Shown: positions 53,651 through 63,309 of the stretch, piece after piece
Position numbering within the stretch: position 1 is the stretch's first letter
How the letters are laid out: each line of letters starts with the position of its first letter
Source of the DNA: Chloroflexota bacterium
GTDB taxonomy: Bacteria; Chloroflexota; Anaerolineae; Anaerolineales; UBA4823
NCBI GenBank assembly: GCA_029782365.1
Contig: JAKOUW010000085.1
Span: forward strand, 186,001 to 250,000
Length of the DNA stretch: 64,000 bases
Reading direction: 5' to 3'
The notes under the pieces: generated by a model
Databases searched by the model: none
What the model was told of the DNA's origin: nothing
The model's input: only the letters and a program-made list of their open reading frames with translations
Program-made: the position numbers and the translations under genes

Positions 53651-56116
53651 TCATTCAACCAGCTTGAACCTGACACGTTCACGCACATCGCTGGCAGAGC
53701 TGGCAAACAGCACTTCGAACTCACCGGGTTCAGCCATCCACTCATCTTTGTAGGGATCAAAAAACGACAGCGAGCGTTGATTTAAGGTAAATCTCAGCAC
53801 TTTGCTCTCGTTCGGCTGAAGCTCCACTTTTTGGAAGGCTTTCAATTCCTTAGGCGGGCGCGGCAGGCTGGACTGCAGATCAGCCACATATACCTGCACG
53901 ATCTCTTTCCCGACTCGCGTTCCGGTGTTGGTGACGACAATCGACACTTCAAATGACTCGTTCTGCTTCACCGAGGCTGGTGCTTCTGGCCGGCTGTAGG
54001 CAAAGCTGGTGTAAGAAAGGCCATGTCCAAATGGGAACAGCGGCTCGACCAGTTTTTGATCGAAATAGCGGTAGCCGACGAAAATGCCCTCAGCATAATT
54101 GACCTCCCGCACCCCTGGGTAGGCTGCGTTCAGGTAAGCCGGGCTGTCAGCCAGCCTCTTTGGAAAAGTGACCGGGAGTTTCCCGGAGGGATTCACCTCG
54201 CCCAACAAAATCCGAGCGACGGCATTGCCGTTCTCCATGCCAGGATAATAGGCCAATAGGATCCCGGCGACCTGGTCGCGCCACGCCATGGACACCGGCG
54301 CCCCGGCATTCAGGATCACAACCGTCCGCGGGTTCGCCTGCGCCACCGCCACGATCAGCTCGTTTTGTTTCGGATTCAAATCCATGTGCGGGCGGTCCCA
54401 GCCTTCCCCTTCGTAACGATCAGGATAACCGGCAAAAACGAGTGCGATATCGGCCTGCCGGGCAGCCTTTGCCGCCCGTTGGATGAAGGCATCTTTGCCT
54501 GTTTCGAAACTGCGCACTGCGCCGATCCGATAAAAGGCATCCTCCTGCCAGGGATGGCAGGTGTAATCGAAACGCAAGTCGTATGGTTGACCAGCAGACA
54601 GGTTCAGCATCAGCTCAGCACCCTGTGAGCTTTCGGGCTGCGCCCGGTTTTCCAACGCCAAGGCGCCATCGATGTACAGGCGAAGAATACCATTGTTGTA
54701 AAAAGAAAAGCGGTATTGGCCCGTCTCAGGAACTTGCAGCCGGCTGTGCAAGCGCAAAGAAAAATTTACCTGGCCATCTGGAGAGGTTGAAAGCGGCCTC
54801 CAAAAATCGGTCTGGCTCGTATCGATTACTTCCGCGACCTCGCCAGAAAAATCCGGCGTAGCAAATATTTGCCGCTCGAATCCCGGGCTCCCGGTTGGTC
54901 CCACCAGCCAGACGGCAGGAATGTGGTGGGCTTCATCTGTGTTTTCACAGCCTTGTTCAAAGAGAATCTGCGCCTTTCCTTTTGTGTAATTCGTCAGGGC
55001 TTCCAACGGGCTGACTTTGTAGGGCGCCGTGACATGCGCCGAACCCCCACCCTGCATGATCGCTTCCGCCGCATTTGGACCGATCACCGCAATGGTTTTC
55101 ACTTGATCCAAATCAACGGGTAAAATTTTCCCGTCATTTTTTAATAAAGTGATGGCCTCTTCTGCCAGTCGGCGCGCCAGCGCCTGGTGAGCCGGGGTGT
55201 TGATCAGCGCCGGATCGGAAAAGCCGGGTTGTTTGGAGCGCAGCACCGTGCGCAACACCCGTCGGGCGGCGGCCGTCACATACTCTTCATCGATCTGCCA
55301 GTTCAAGACCGCTTCGCGCAACAGCTGATAATACTTAGCCGGGCCGGGCATTTCCAGATCGAGCCCCGCCTGGATTGATTCAAAGATCGAGTGGTTTGCG
55401 CCCCAATCGGAGACTACCAACCCTTCAAAGCCCCATTCGTATTTTAAAACCTGCCTGAGCAGCTCTGCGTTCTGGCTGGCATACACTCCGTTGACTCGAT
55501 TGTAAGAGCACATCACTGTCCAGGGTTTGGCTTCTTTGACGATCATTTCGAATTGCGCCAGGTAAATTTCATGCAGGGTGCGCTCGTCAAGCTCGGCGCT
55601 GGCGCGTGTGCGTTCGATTTCATGATTATTCACCGCGAAATGTTTTACAGAAGTGCCTACCCCCCGGCTCTGGATGCCATTGACCATCGCAACGCCAATC
55701 CTGCCAGCCAGGAAAGGATCCTCTGAGTAAGTTTCGAAATTGCGGCCTCCCAACGGGTGGCGCACAATGTTGACACAGGGACCCAGTAAAATATCGCATC
55801 CCATGCCGCGCGTTTCCTCGCCCAGGGCCTGGCCCACCTGCTCCACCAGGTCTGGATTCCAACTGGCAGCCATGGAGATGCCGGTTGGAAAACAGGTGGT
55901 CGGGCCTGCCAGGCGCCCATCATCAGAGGTCGCTCGCACTCCGTGCGGACCATCTGTCATAACGATGGAAGGAATGCCCAGGCGCGGAATCGCTACAGTG
56001 CGCCAGGAATCTTTTCCCGAAAGCAGTGAGATTTTCTCCCTCAATGTCATTTGTGCGAGCAGTTCATTGACGCGCTGCTCCAAGTTTTTTGTATTGGCAT
56101 CCAGGGCTGCAGTCAT
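53651..56116 (-). CDS. Glycoside hydrolase family 3 beta-glucosidase-like enzyme with PA14 insert
   Basis: The 821-aa protein has no signal peptide and is probably cytoplasmic. The N-terminal GH3 TIM barrel has MTDGPHGVR, GGRNFETYSEDPFLAG, SVKHFAVNNHEIERTR and the nucleophile Asp in FEGLVVSDWGA. The C-terminal sandwich domain is interrupted by a PA14 carbohydrate-binding insert (about 395-520, RLQVPETGQYRFSFYNNGILRLYIDG). A fibronectin-III-like domain follows at the end (VTNTGTRVGKEIVQVYV...PPKELKAFQKVEL). This architecture is common in beta-glucosidases acting on plant-type oligosaccharides; the exact linkage cannot be told. Confidence 0.92.
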   Translation of the reverse strand: MTAALDANTKNLEQRVNELLAQMTLREKISLLSGKDSWRTVAIPRLGIPSIVMTDGPHGVRATSDDGRLAGPTTCFPTGISMAASWNPDLVEQVGQALGEETRGMGCDILLGPCVNIVRHPLGGRNFETYSEDPFLAGRIGVAMVNGIQSRGVGTSVKHFAVNNHEIERTRASAELDERTLHEIYLAQFEMIVKEAKPWTVMCSYNRVNGVYASQNAELLRQVLKYEWGFEGLVVSDWGANHSIFESIQAGLDLEMPGPAKYYQLLREAVLNWQIDEEYVTAAARRVLRTVLRSKQPGFSDPALINTPAHQALARRLAEEAITLLKNDGKILPVDLDQVKTIAVIGPNAAEAIMQGGGSAHVTAPYKVSPLEALTNYTKGKAQILFEQGCENTDEAHHIPAVWLVGPTGSPGFERQIFATPDFSGEVAEVIDTSQTDFWRPLSTSPDGQVNFSLRLHSRLQVPETGQYRFSFYNNGILRLYIDGALALENRAQPESSQGAELMLNLSAGQPYDLRFDYTCHPWQEDAFYRIGAVRSFETGKDAFIQRAAKAARQADIALVFAGYPDRYEGEGWDRPHMDLNPKQNELIVAVAQANPRTVVILNAGAPVSMAWRDQVAGILLAYYPGMENGNAVARILLGEVNPSGKLPVTFPKRLADSPAYLNAAYPGVREVNYAEGIFVGYRYFDQKLVEPLFPFGHGLSYTSFAYSRPEAPASVKQNESFEVSIVVTNTGTRVGKEIVQVYVADLQSSLPRPPKELKAFQKVELQPNESKVLRFTLNQRSLSFFDPYKDEWMAEPGEFEVLFASSASDVRERVRFKLVE

Positions 56117-56303
56117 ACGAATTTCTCCTTTTATCGATCCAACATGGCTCTTGAATAACCAATTGTATCAGTATCCTTTTGCTGCCAGCAACAGGAGAGT
56201 TGTCAGATTCTTAACAAGAAAGAGGTTTGGGTTTGTTCCAAGGGTTCATAAAGGTGAAAATGCTGGCTGCCGAGGTATTTTAGGGGTGTGATATACTGCC
56301 CGT

Positions 56304-56519
56304 ATGGATAAAAAACCACCAGAAACAGAGCAAAAGCCCAGCCGGGAAAATCCCCTGGAAATGGTTTGCGGCCGCCTGATCACCGGTGGTTATGCCGGGT
56401 ACTATCATCCGACCACATATCAGGATCGCACGATTTACTTTTGCACCGAATTTTGTTATGAAGCTTTTTTAGCTGATCCCGACCGCTTTTACGCGGCACA
56501 CCATAAAAAGAAAAAATGA
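56304..56519 (+). CDS. YHS-domain small protein
   Basis: The 71-aa protein is a short Lys-rich lead (MDKKPPETEQKPSRENP) followed by a YHS-type domain: MVCGRLITGG..YYHPTTYQDRTIYFCTEFCYEAFLADPDRFY. YHS domains use Cys residues to bind metal ions and often accompany metal transporters. The stop is immediately next to the stop of the convergent phosphodiesterase-like gene. No partner in the same orientation is seen. Confidence 0.78.
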   Translation: MDKKPPETEQKPSRENPLEMVCGRLITGGYAGYYHPTTYQDRTIYFCTEFCYEAFLADPDRFYAAHHKKKK

Positions 56520-57302
56520 CTAAAAAAGTTTTTCGCCGATCCAGGCTTTAGGAATTGGCAGCCCGGCAAATGCGGCGATGGTCGGCGCTACATCCAAAAT
56601 ACTGGCCTGAGATGGAATTTCACCTGGCCTGATCGCTTCAGATCGAAATATAATCGGGATCGTCAATTCCTCGGCGCTGTCACCGCCGTGGCCATAATTC
56701 AGGCCGCCGTGATCGCTCAGCACTGCGAGCAATCCATCCGGAGGGAAAATATCGACCAACATTCCCAGGCAGCGGTCGGCGTTTTCGAGGGCGCTTAGAT
56801 ATTCGGCCGACATCCAGCCGTGTCGGTGTCCAGCCGTATCCAGACAGCCCAGGTAAACAAAACAAAAATCTGGCGGTTGTCGGACCAACGCTAATGCCGC
56901 CTGCACCAGCAGACGATCGCCTTCTCCAATGGGCAGATCATACGATTCGGCATAATTCAAACACAAAGAGACATTTAAAGACCCCGGGTGGGATAGATCG
57001 CGCAGCTGCTCCCAATTGTAGAATGAAGCCGTTGAACACTCTTCCATGTGAAATAAATCGATCAGGCTGGGCTCATCCCAGCCTTGCACAAACCAATTCG
57101 TGGATGTACCATGCGTTGCTGGCGGAACGCCATAAAAAAGAGAACTGATGCAGGGCAGGCTGAGTGAAGGCAGCACGGTTTTGGCCTTCAAAGTGAACCG
57201 GCCTTGCTGTATCAGACGCCGCACAACCGGCGTCTGGGCCCGGTGGATAGCATCCGGGCGCAGGCCATCAATCAAGCAGACCAACACTGGGCGCCCAGTC
57301 AT
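56520..57302 (-). CDS. Alkaline-phosphatase-superfamily protein (nucleotide pyrophosphatase/phosphodiesterase type)
   Basis: The 260-aa protein has the metal-binding LVCLIDGLRPDAI at the N-terminus, the nucleophile region TVLPSLSLPCISSLFYGVPPATHG, YLGCLDTAGHRHGWMSAEY, and AVLSDHGGLNYGHGG (Asp-His metal site) near the C-terminus. This is the compact type I phosphodiesterase fold without large insertions. ATG 57302 is chosen; TTG 57305 is the alternative. It begins 3 bp after the stop of the TrkA-type gene and is the last gene of the ion-transport operon. Its substrate is unknown. Confidence 0.82.
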   Translation of the reverse strand: MTGRPVLVCLIDGLRPDAIHRAQTPVVRRLIQQGRFTLKAKTVLPSLSLPCISSLFYGVPPATHGTSTNWFVQGWDEPSLIDLFHMEECSTASFYNWEQLRDLSHPGSLNVSLCLNYAESYDLPIGEGDRLLVQAALALVRQPPDFCFVYLGCLDTAGHRHGWMSAEYLSALENADRCLGMLVDIFPPDGLLAVLSDHGGLNYGHGGDSAEELTIPIIFRSEAIRPGEIPSQASILDVAPTIAAFAGLPIPKAWIGEKLF

Positions 57303-57305
57303 CAA

Positions 57306-57980
57306 TTAAGTTGGACGGCCCAACAGGCGAGCCAGCTCTTTCAACTGCGAAGAGTGTGTCAGACAAATGACTTCATCAACAGGCTGCAACATTGTATCGC
57401 CATCTGGCACGATCAACTGGCCTTTACGCAGCACAGCCACGACTCTGCTTTTTTCCGGTAGATGAAGCGTGCGCAGAGGTTTCCCAATGACGACCGCCTG
57501 GGGATGGACTTTCTCCTCAACAATTGAAAATTCACCCTTGCGTAGTTTGAGTAAAGTCATCATATCGCCAAGCGACATTTCCTCGGCAATCAAATTCGAC
57601 AACAGCGCAGCCGGGTTCAACGCCACATCGACGCCCATCTCTGTGGTGAAGAGCCAGGCGTTTTTGGGATTGTTTACCCGAGCGATGACACGTGGCACGC
57701 CAAATTCAAAGCGAGCCAAAGTTGAAATCACCAGGTTGGCTTCGTCATCGCGGGTCACTGCCGCCAAGACCTGGGCCTGGCGAATACCAGCAGATTCGAG
57801 CACAGTCGGAGAGCTTGCTTCGCCCAGTACGATAAATTCGGCCGGGATATCTTGCTTGAGCCGGTCAACAACCACTGGCCGTTCCTCAACCACCACAATT
57901 CGATGACCTTCGGCCAACAATGATTTCGCCAATTCAGTTCCAGTACGTCCGCCGCCAGCAATGATGACAAACATAGGCAT
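57306..57980 (-). CDS. TrkA-type RCK protein, second copy
   Basis: RCK proteins bind NAD(H) or nucleotides and gate K+ channels. The 224-aa protein has the Rossmann motif FVIIAGGGRTGTELAKSLLAEGH, an acidic residue at the end of strand 2 (VVVEER), VLAAVTRDDEANLVIS, and a TrkA-C domain (about 140-224, GKPLRTLHLPEKSRVVAVLRKGQLIVPDGDTMLQPVDEVICLT). ATG 57980 shares one base with the preceding stop (TGATG); an ATG at 57974 is also possible. Together with the upstream gene it equals the two halves of E. coli TrkA. Confidence 0.85.
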   Translation of the reverse strand: MPMFVIIAGGGRTGTELAKSLLAEGHRIVVVEERPVVVDRLKQDIPAEFIVLGEASSPTVLESAGIRQAQVLAAVTRDDEANLVISTLARFEFGVPRVIARVNNPKNAWLFTTEMGVDVALNPAALLSNLIAEEMSLGDMMTLLKLRKGEFSIVEEKVHPQAVVIGKPLRTLHLPEKSRVVAVLRKGQLIVPDGDTMLQPVDEVICLTHSSQLKELARLLGRPT

Positions 57981-58639
57981 CAATCTCCTTCACCGTAGCC
58001 GAACATCTCATTATAGCGTTCCACCGAAGTTTCCAACACAGCGAGGTAAATCACATCCTCTGGGCGAAGTTCAGTGCCCATGATGGGCAGAAACGCTTTC
58101 CCATTGCGCACGATGCTGATGACTGAAATTTCCCCCGGCACGGATATTTGTTTAACAATGCGACCAGACCAATGCGATGGCACCTCAAATGCCACCACAT
58201 TGACTTCGCCTCCGCCGAGACTGAGGACCGAATCCACCTGTGAATACACCAGCAGTTCATGGATGCGCCCGGCGCCCCAGGTAGTAGAAGAAATCGTGCG
58301 CAAACCCAACCGCTGGTAAATTTCAGCTCGCCGAGGATCGTACAGGCGCGCCACGACCCGTGGCACTTTGTAGATATTGCGGGCAATCCTGGCTGCCAGG
58401 ATATTGGCGTTGTCCGATGAGCTTGTCGCCGCGAAGGCGTCGGCACTCTCAATCCCAGCTTGCAGCAGAACATCCCGATCAAAACCGACGCCGCGGATTT
58501 TCTTGCCCTTGAAATCTTTGCCCAGGCGGTCAAGCGGCTCCTGTTCCAAATCGATCACAGTCACCTGGTGTTCTTCAGCGCACATCAAGCTGGCAAGTTG
58601 TTCGCCCACTCTCCCGCACCCCATAATAATCACTTTCAT
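57980..58639 (-). CDS. TrkA-type RCK protein, first copy
   Basis: The 219-aa protein has the same plan: VIIMGCGRVGEQLASLMCAEEHQVTVID (NAD-binding glycine motif and Asp), AFAATSSSDNANILAARIA, and a TrkA-C domain (about 140-210, SGRIVKQISVPGEISVISIVRNGKAFLPIMGTELRPEDVIYLAV). AGGAGG lies upstream of the ATG. It follows the P-type ATPase gene by 3 bp. No TrkH/KtrB channel gene is in the window, so its target could be a distant channel or the adjacent permease. Confidence 0.86.
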   Translation of the reverse strand: MKVIIMGCGRVGEQLASLMCAEEHQVTVIDLEQEPLDRLGKDFKGKKIRGVGFDRDVLLQAGIESADAFAATSSSDNANILAARIARNIYKVPRVVARLYDPRRAEIYQRLGLRTISSTTWGAGRIHELLVYSQVDSVLSLGGGEVNVVAFEVPSHWSGRIVKQISVPGEISVISIVRNGKAFLPIMGTELRPEDVIYLAVLETSVERYNEMFGYGEGD

Positions 58640-58642
58640 GAT

Positions 58643-61459
58643 CTACCTCCTGCGCACAATGAATTTTCTTATCCATTCAGCCGTGTACAGTACCGGCGCA
58701 TAAAGGAACAATACCAACCAATAGATCGGGGGGATAGCTACGTGTCCCCAAAAATTTCTTAGCGGCGGAAAATAAACCAACAACAAAGCAATAACTACCT
58801 CTATTGTAACTGCTTGAAGCAATGTTTTGTTACTTAACCAGCCAACTCGCCTTGTGCGCAGCCGGACTGACCGGCAGGCAAACGCGTTGCCCACCTGCGC
58901 CATAATCACTCCCACAAAGAAGACCGTCACTGCCAGGTTGTCAATCGATTCACGTGGTACGTAAAAGGCTGGCAGGTTCGTCAAATTATTGATAAAGGGT
59001 AAGTTGATAAAGTTGAGATCTCCGGAGATTTCATAGATCAGATAGAAACCTGTATAACACAGAACAGCCTCGAGCAAACCCAACCATAAAAAGGCTCGCA
59101 CGACGAGGGAACGGTCAACCAGCCGCTGTGAGCGGCGGCGAGGCGGGCGCTGCATGACATCTGGTTCCGGCTTTTCCGTGCCCAGTGCCAGGGCGGGCAG
59201 CAGATCAGTACCAAAATCAATCGCCAGGATTTGTTTGAATGTCAATGCCAGCGGCACGGAAAACAAACCGGTCAACAAGAACGGCACGACTTCAGGCACA
59301 TTGCTGGCGAAAATGTAGGTAATAAACTTGCGCAGGTTTTCAAATATTGTGCGGCCTTCTTCAATCGCTTTCACAATCGATTTAAAATTATCATCGGTGA
59401 TAATCAAATCCGCTGCCTCTTTGGCAACATCTGTGCCAACAACTCCCATTGCCATACCCACATCTGCTTTCCGCAGGGCAGGCGCGTCGTTTACGCCATC
59501 CCCTGTAACCGCTACCACTTCGCCTAACCCCTGGTATGCCGCCACCAGTCTGAGCTTGTGCTCAGGCGCCATGCGGGCAAAAATCAATTCACGATCGCCG
59601 GAAAGCAGGTTGGATAAAGCGATATCATTCATCGCTTCCACTTCTGCCCCAGTGATGATTAACGGATTAGAGCTGCTCAACATCCCAATGCGGCGGGCCA
59701 GGGATGCAGCCGTCAGGCCGTAATCGCCGGTGATCATCACAATGCGAATCCCGGCCTGGCGGCAGGTGCGCACCGCTTCAGCAACTTCAGGCCGTGGAGG
59801 ATCCATCATCGCCATCAACCCTAACAAGGTCAGGCCTTGCTCAATGCGTTCCACCGAATACGAACCCACCGTGTCAGGTAATTCTCTCCGAGCCAAGGCC
59901 AGGACACGCAGTGCACGCCCGGCATAATGATCATTGGCTTCAAGCACTTCTGCTCGTAATCTGCCTGTTAAAGGCACCGACTCGTCGCCGATCAGAATAT
60001 GTGAACATAAGGTGATAACTTCGCGCGGCGCGCCTTTTACAAACACCACTTGCTGCGCTGGTTGGTGATCTGTTGCGAAGGTTCTCTGGCGATGAATCGT
60101 GCTCATACGTTTACGGCGCGCTTCAAAAGGCAGCTCATGAATGCGGGGCAATTCAATCAATAGAATGCTCTGGTCAATTCCGACTTTATTCGCCGCCACC
60201 ATCAATGCAACTTCTGTCTGGTCGCCCAGGCTGGTCCAAACAGGGTGGTCGGTCGTCGGTGGGTTCAAACGAGCATTGTTGCACAAAACAGCCGCAGTTA
60301 GCAGCATTCGCAAATCGCCATCTTGGGCTTGTTCTGGCCGGTTGTCTTCACCTAAGAAAACACCTTTGGGTTCATAACCCACTCCGGTGACTTTCAACCT
60401 CTTTTGAGCAACCCACACATCGGTGACTGTCATCTGGTTTTGTGTCAAGGTTCCGCTTTTGTCGGTGCAAATCACCGAAACCATTCCCAATGTCTCAATC
60501 GTAGCCAACTTCTTGACCAATACATTTTGCTGCGCCAGCCGTTGTCCAGCCATTGCCAGCGCCAGAGTAATGGTCGCCGAGAGACCCTCTGGGACTACAG
60601 CGACAAAAATCCCCAACGCCAACAAGAACGATCCACGCCAATCGAGGTTCATGCCAGGGTCAGTGATGCTCACCAGGAAAACCAGGCCAGCCAAGCCCAA
60701 AGCAATCCACGAAATCTTATGGGTCAATTCAAGCAGCTCGGTTTGCAAAGCGCTGGGAGCTTCCGCCACTTGCTGGGTCAGGCGGGCAATTCTGCCGAAT
60801 TGGGTCAGCATACCCGTCGCATAGATCACCGCTCTGCCGGTGCCTGCCGAAACTGAAGTGCCAGCGAATATCAGGTTTGGCCGCTCAAGTTCGCTGATTC
60901 CGTCCATCAGTGAGGCGTCCGCAGTTTTGCGTGCTGGAACGGCTTCACCTGTCAAGGTAGCGTTATTCGTGCGCAGCCCAAATTCTTCGATGACTCGAGC
61001 GTCTGCAGGGATATTATCACCTTCAGCCAAGATCAAAACATCACCGGGCACCAGTTCGCTTGCCAAAACGGCCTGCTCTTTTTGATCGCGGGCAACCCGG
61101 GCGTACACCGGCAAGATGCGGCTCAAAGCGGCAATTGCTTGTTCAGCCCGGTACTCACGCCAATATGAAAAGCCCGCATTCACCACCACCAACAACCAGG
61201 TCACAACTCCCCAAACAGGTTCTCTTACCAACAACGCCAAACAACCCGCACCCCACAGGATTAGGGCCATCGGATGGGTTAGGTGGGCAAATAGGCGCAC
61301 CCAAACAGCCGGGCGTGGAGGCTCGATCAGACTATTCGCGCCGTACAAAGAAAGACGCAAAGAAGCCTCAGTTTCACTGAGCCCTCCTGGCGTAGTTTCT
61401 AAGGCCTGGATTACGTCTGACGGACGCAGGCTGTGTATTGGCTGGCTTTGCAGATCCAT
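58643..61459 (-). CDS. P-type cation ATPase resembling Na+/K+-ATPases (P2C-like)
   Basis: The 938-aa protein is a P-type ATPase with the phosphorylation Asp333 in CTDKSGTLTQN, the actuator LTGEAVP and the hinge TGDGVNDAPAL. Ten membrane helices are expected, with no N-terminal metal-binding domain. The transport-site residues match animal Na,K-ATPase: Glu291 in VPEGL (pig 327), Tyr715, Ser719, Asn720 and Glu723 in TYIFASNVPEVVPFL (771, 775, 776, 779), and Asp748/Asp752 in IDFGTDLLPALALG (804, 808). Ser719 matches the K+-contacting Ser775. Na+ out/K+ in exchange is therefore likely, although no beta subunit is expected in bacteria. It lies between an APC permease and TrkA-type genes. Confidence 0.9.
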   Translation of the reverse strand: MDLQSQPIHSLRPSDVIQALETTPGGLSETEASLRLSLYGANSLIEPPRPAVWVRLFAHLTHPMALILWGAGCLALLVREPVWGVVTWLLVVVNAGFSYWREYRAEQAIAALSRILPVYARVARDQKEQAVLASELVPGDVLILAEGDNIPADARVIEEFGLRTNNATLTGEAVPARKTADASLMDGISELERPNLIFAGTSVSAGTGRAVIYATGMLTQFGRIARLTQQVAEAPSALQTELLELTHKISWIALGLAGLVFLVSITDPGMNLDWRGSFLLALGIFVAVVPEGLSATITLALAMAGQRLAQQNVLVKKLATIETLGMVSVICTDKSGTLTQNQMTVTDVWVAQKRLKVTGVGYEPKGVFLGEDNRPEQAQDGDLRMLLTAAVLCNNARLNPPTTDHPVWTSLGDQTEVALMVAANKVGIDQSILLIELPRIHELPFEARRKRMSTIHRQRTFATDHQPAQQVVFVKGAPREVITLCSHILIGDESVPLTGRLRAEVLEANDHYAGRALRVLALARRELPDTVGSYSVERIEQGLTLLGLMAMMDPPRPEVAEAVRTCRQAGIRIVMITGDYGLTAASLARRIGMLSSSNPLIITGAEVEAMNDIALSNLLSGDRELIFARMAPEHKLRLVAAYQGLGEVVAVTGDGVNDAPALRKADVGMAMGVVGTDVAKEAADLIITDDNFKSIVKAIEEGRTIFENLRKFITYIFASNVPEVVPFLLTGLFSVPLALTFKQILAIDFGTDLLPALALGTEKPEPDVMQRPPRRRSQRLVDRSLVVRAFLWLGLLEAVLCYTGFYLIYEISGDLNFINLPFINNLTNLPAFYVPRESIDNLAVTVFFVGVIMAQVGNAFACRSVRLRTRRVGWLSNKTLLQAVTIEVVIALLLVYFPPLRNFWGHVAIPPIYWLVLFLYAPVLYTAEWIRKFIVRRR

Positions 61460-61471
61460 ACCAACCGAGTT

Positions 61472-63295
61472 TTACTCGGGCGGCTCCTCGGTTTCTTTTG
61501 GTTTACCTCCCAGGTGGGGCTCATCCTTTGGAAGGTATTGATCTAACAATGAAGGCGCGTCTGGATGGTCTACGTGGAGAGCATGATCATAATCGCCTGC
61601 CGGTATCGGCTGTTCAAAGCGCACCGGACGCCGAACACCAAAAAAATCATATAGACGTGTCACAAACACCAGGATTGAATAGCGGTACTCTTGCATTTTC
61701 AGCGACTGCCATTCAACGATCGAGGCCATCGAGCCGTGCACGCGCGCCTTATCCCGCACAATGCGGTGTATTTGCGTGGGATCGCGAAAACCAATTGGCG
61801 AGATCAGCAATGCATTTGCTGAAAGCACCAACAACGAAAACGAGATCAACACCACCCAACCGCCTTCTTCCCACTTGCCCGCAATTTGACCGATGAAAAC
61901 TAATCCAGATAAGACGCCTGCAAATGTTGCGGCCGCGCTGCCCCAGGTTCGCGCCGCGCCTTTGAAATTCTCTAGGATATGCTTGCGAATCGCAAATCCC
62001 ATGACTGCGATCGGCATAAACACGCCAATTCCATAATAAGGGACAGCCAGCGATGTCTCACCGCGCACCAACAGCATGATGACGAGCGCAACAAGGAACC
62101 CTGCCGTAACGGAGCGGGTGAATGTGCCGGCAGCATTGCGATAAACTACGATTTCCGGAATTTCACCGATGGCTACATCACGCCAGGCCGTCGCCTGCAA
62201 ATCCTGAAAAGCAGTCATCGAAGCAGCTGCCAGTAAACCTACCGCCAAGATTTGGTAAGCCCAAAACAAAATGATCCCCCCAGGCAGTTGTTCAAAGCCG
62301 ATGAACGCCAGGTTGCCAACTAATGTGCGCCCGAGAGTACCATCAAATACATTAAAACGCACGGCAAACAAAGCCAAAATGGCTGTTGTCAGGCCGCCGT
62401 AAAACAAAAAAGATGTCTGCACCAAACGGCCAATGCCTGATTTGCCGCTGTAAAATCCCCAGATCTTATTCAATCGGGGAAATTGTTTCTTCGCCCATTT
62501 GATGATTTCTGCATCTTCATCAATAACAAACTGGATGCCATTCGACATAGCTTCCAGGCCGCTGAGCGCTACCAAACCTTTCATCGATGCAGTCAGCATA
62601 TGATAAATTGCATCGCCCAGCGAAGCATTCAACACTGTCTCCTGGTAAATTACAGGGGGAACCTGCCGGGTATGGGCTAAGATCAAGCCGACCACCATCG
62701 TGATTGTCATAAAACCAAACACGCCCAGCATGGTGAACACCACTCGGGACGACTCGCCACGACCACGGATGGTCAGGAAATAATTGACAGAGACCAGGAT
62801 GGCGCCAATCAAAAAATGCCAGTACCAGGGAATCCCGGTTGCATTTCGTAATGAAAGCACCTGATCAACGCCGGAAAGCGTCGAAACAACGATGGTAAAA
62901 ATATAATCTTGAATCAACACGACTGCAACGATTAAACTCAACCCGGGACTCAGATAACGCATAGCGGCTGTATACGAACCGCCGCCTTCATTAAAAATCC
63001 CCAGCGAATACATATACAACAATCCAAAGACGATATTGGCCAGGGCAATGACAATTACAGCAATCCAGGCGTAATTTTGTAAACCATACGGATGCAAAGC
63101 ACTCATCATCTCGCCGGTAGCGTAGTAGAAAGAAGTAAAGTAATCTACGCCGAAGAGAGCAACTGCCGCCAGTAAGCCAATTTGCCCTGCGCCGTGGACA
63201 GCCGCATCCTCCTGGCGTTCACGCGGAGCAAGCCTGTTCGCGATCGCAAAGAAGGCAATCAGAAGCAGGGCTGAAAATAAAAATGTTGAATTCAC
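61472..63295 (-). CDS. APC-superfamily permease (possibly a potassium transporter)
   Basis: The 607-aa protein has about 12 membrane helices and a soluble C-terminal region (about 515-607). It carries the APC-type broken helix 1 GVDYFTSFYYATGEMM, NEGGGSYTAAMRYLSPG, SGLEAMSNGIQF and AFQDLQATAWRD. Both its length and architecture recall the KimA/KUP-type K+ importers, although an amino-acid permease cannot be excluded by eye. Its operon partners (P2C-like ATPase, two RCK proteins) favour K+. It starts with GTG 63295 preceded by GGGAG; no ATG fits better. Confidence 0.78.
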   Translation of the reverse strand: MNSTFLFSALLLIAFFAIANRLAPRERQEDAAVHGAGQIGLLAAVALFGVDYFTSFYYATGEMMSALHPYGLQNYAWIAVIVIALANIVFGLLYMYSLGIFNEGGGSYTAAMRYLSPGLSLIVAVVLIQDYIFTIVVSTLSGVDQVLSLRNATGIPWYWHFLIGAILVSVNYFLTIRGRGESSRVVFTMLGVFGFMTITMVVGLILAHTRQVPPVIYQETVLNASLGDAIYHMLTASMKGLVALSGLEAMSNGIQFVIDEDAEIIKWAKKQFPRLNKIWGFYSGKSGIGRLVQTSFLFYGGLTTAILALFAVRFNVFDGTLGRTLVGNLAFIGFEQLPGGIILFWAYQILAVGLLAAASMTAFQDLQATAWRDVAIGEIPEIVVYRNAAGTFTRSVTAGFLVALVIMLLVRGETSLAVPYYGIGVFMPIAVMGFAIRKHILENFKGAARTWGSAAATFAGVLSGLVFIGQIAGKWEEGGWVVLISFSLLVLSANALLISPIGFRDPTQIHRIVRDKARVHGSMASIVEWQSLKMQEYRYSILVFVTRLYDFFGVRRPVRFEQPIPAGDYDHALHVDHPDAPSLLDQYLPKDEPHLGGKPKETEEPPE

Positions 63296-63309
63296 AAATC
63301 ATCTCCCTT

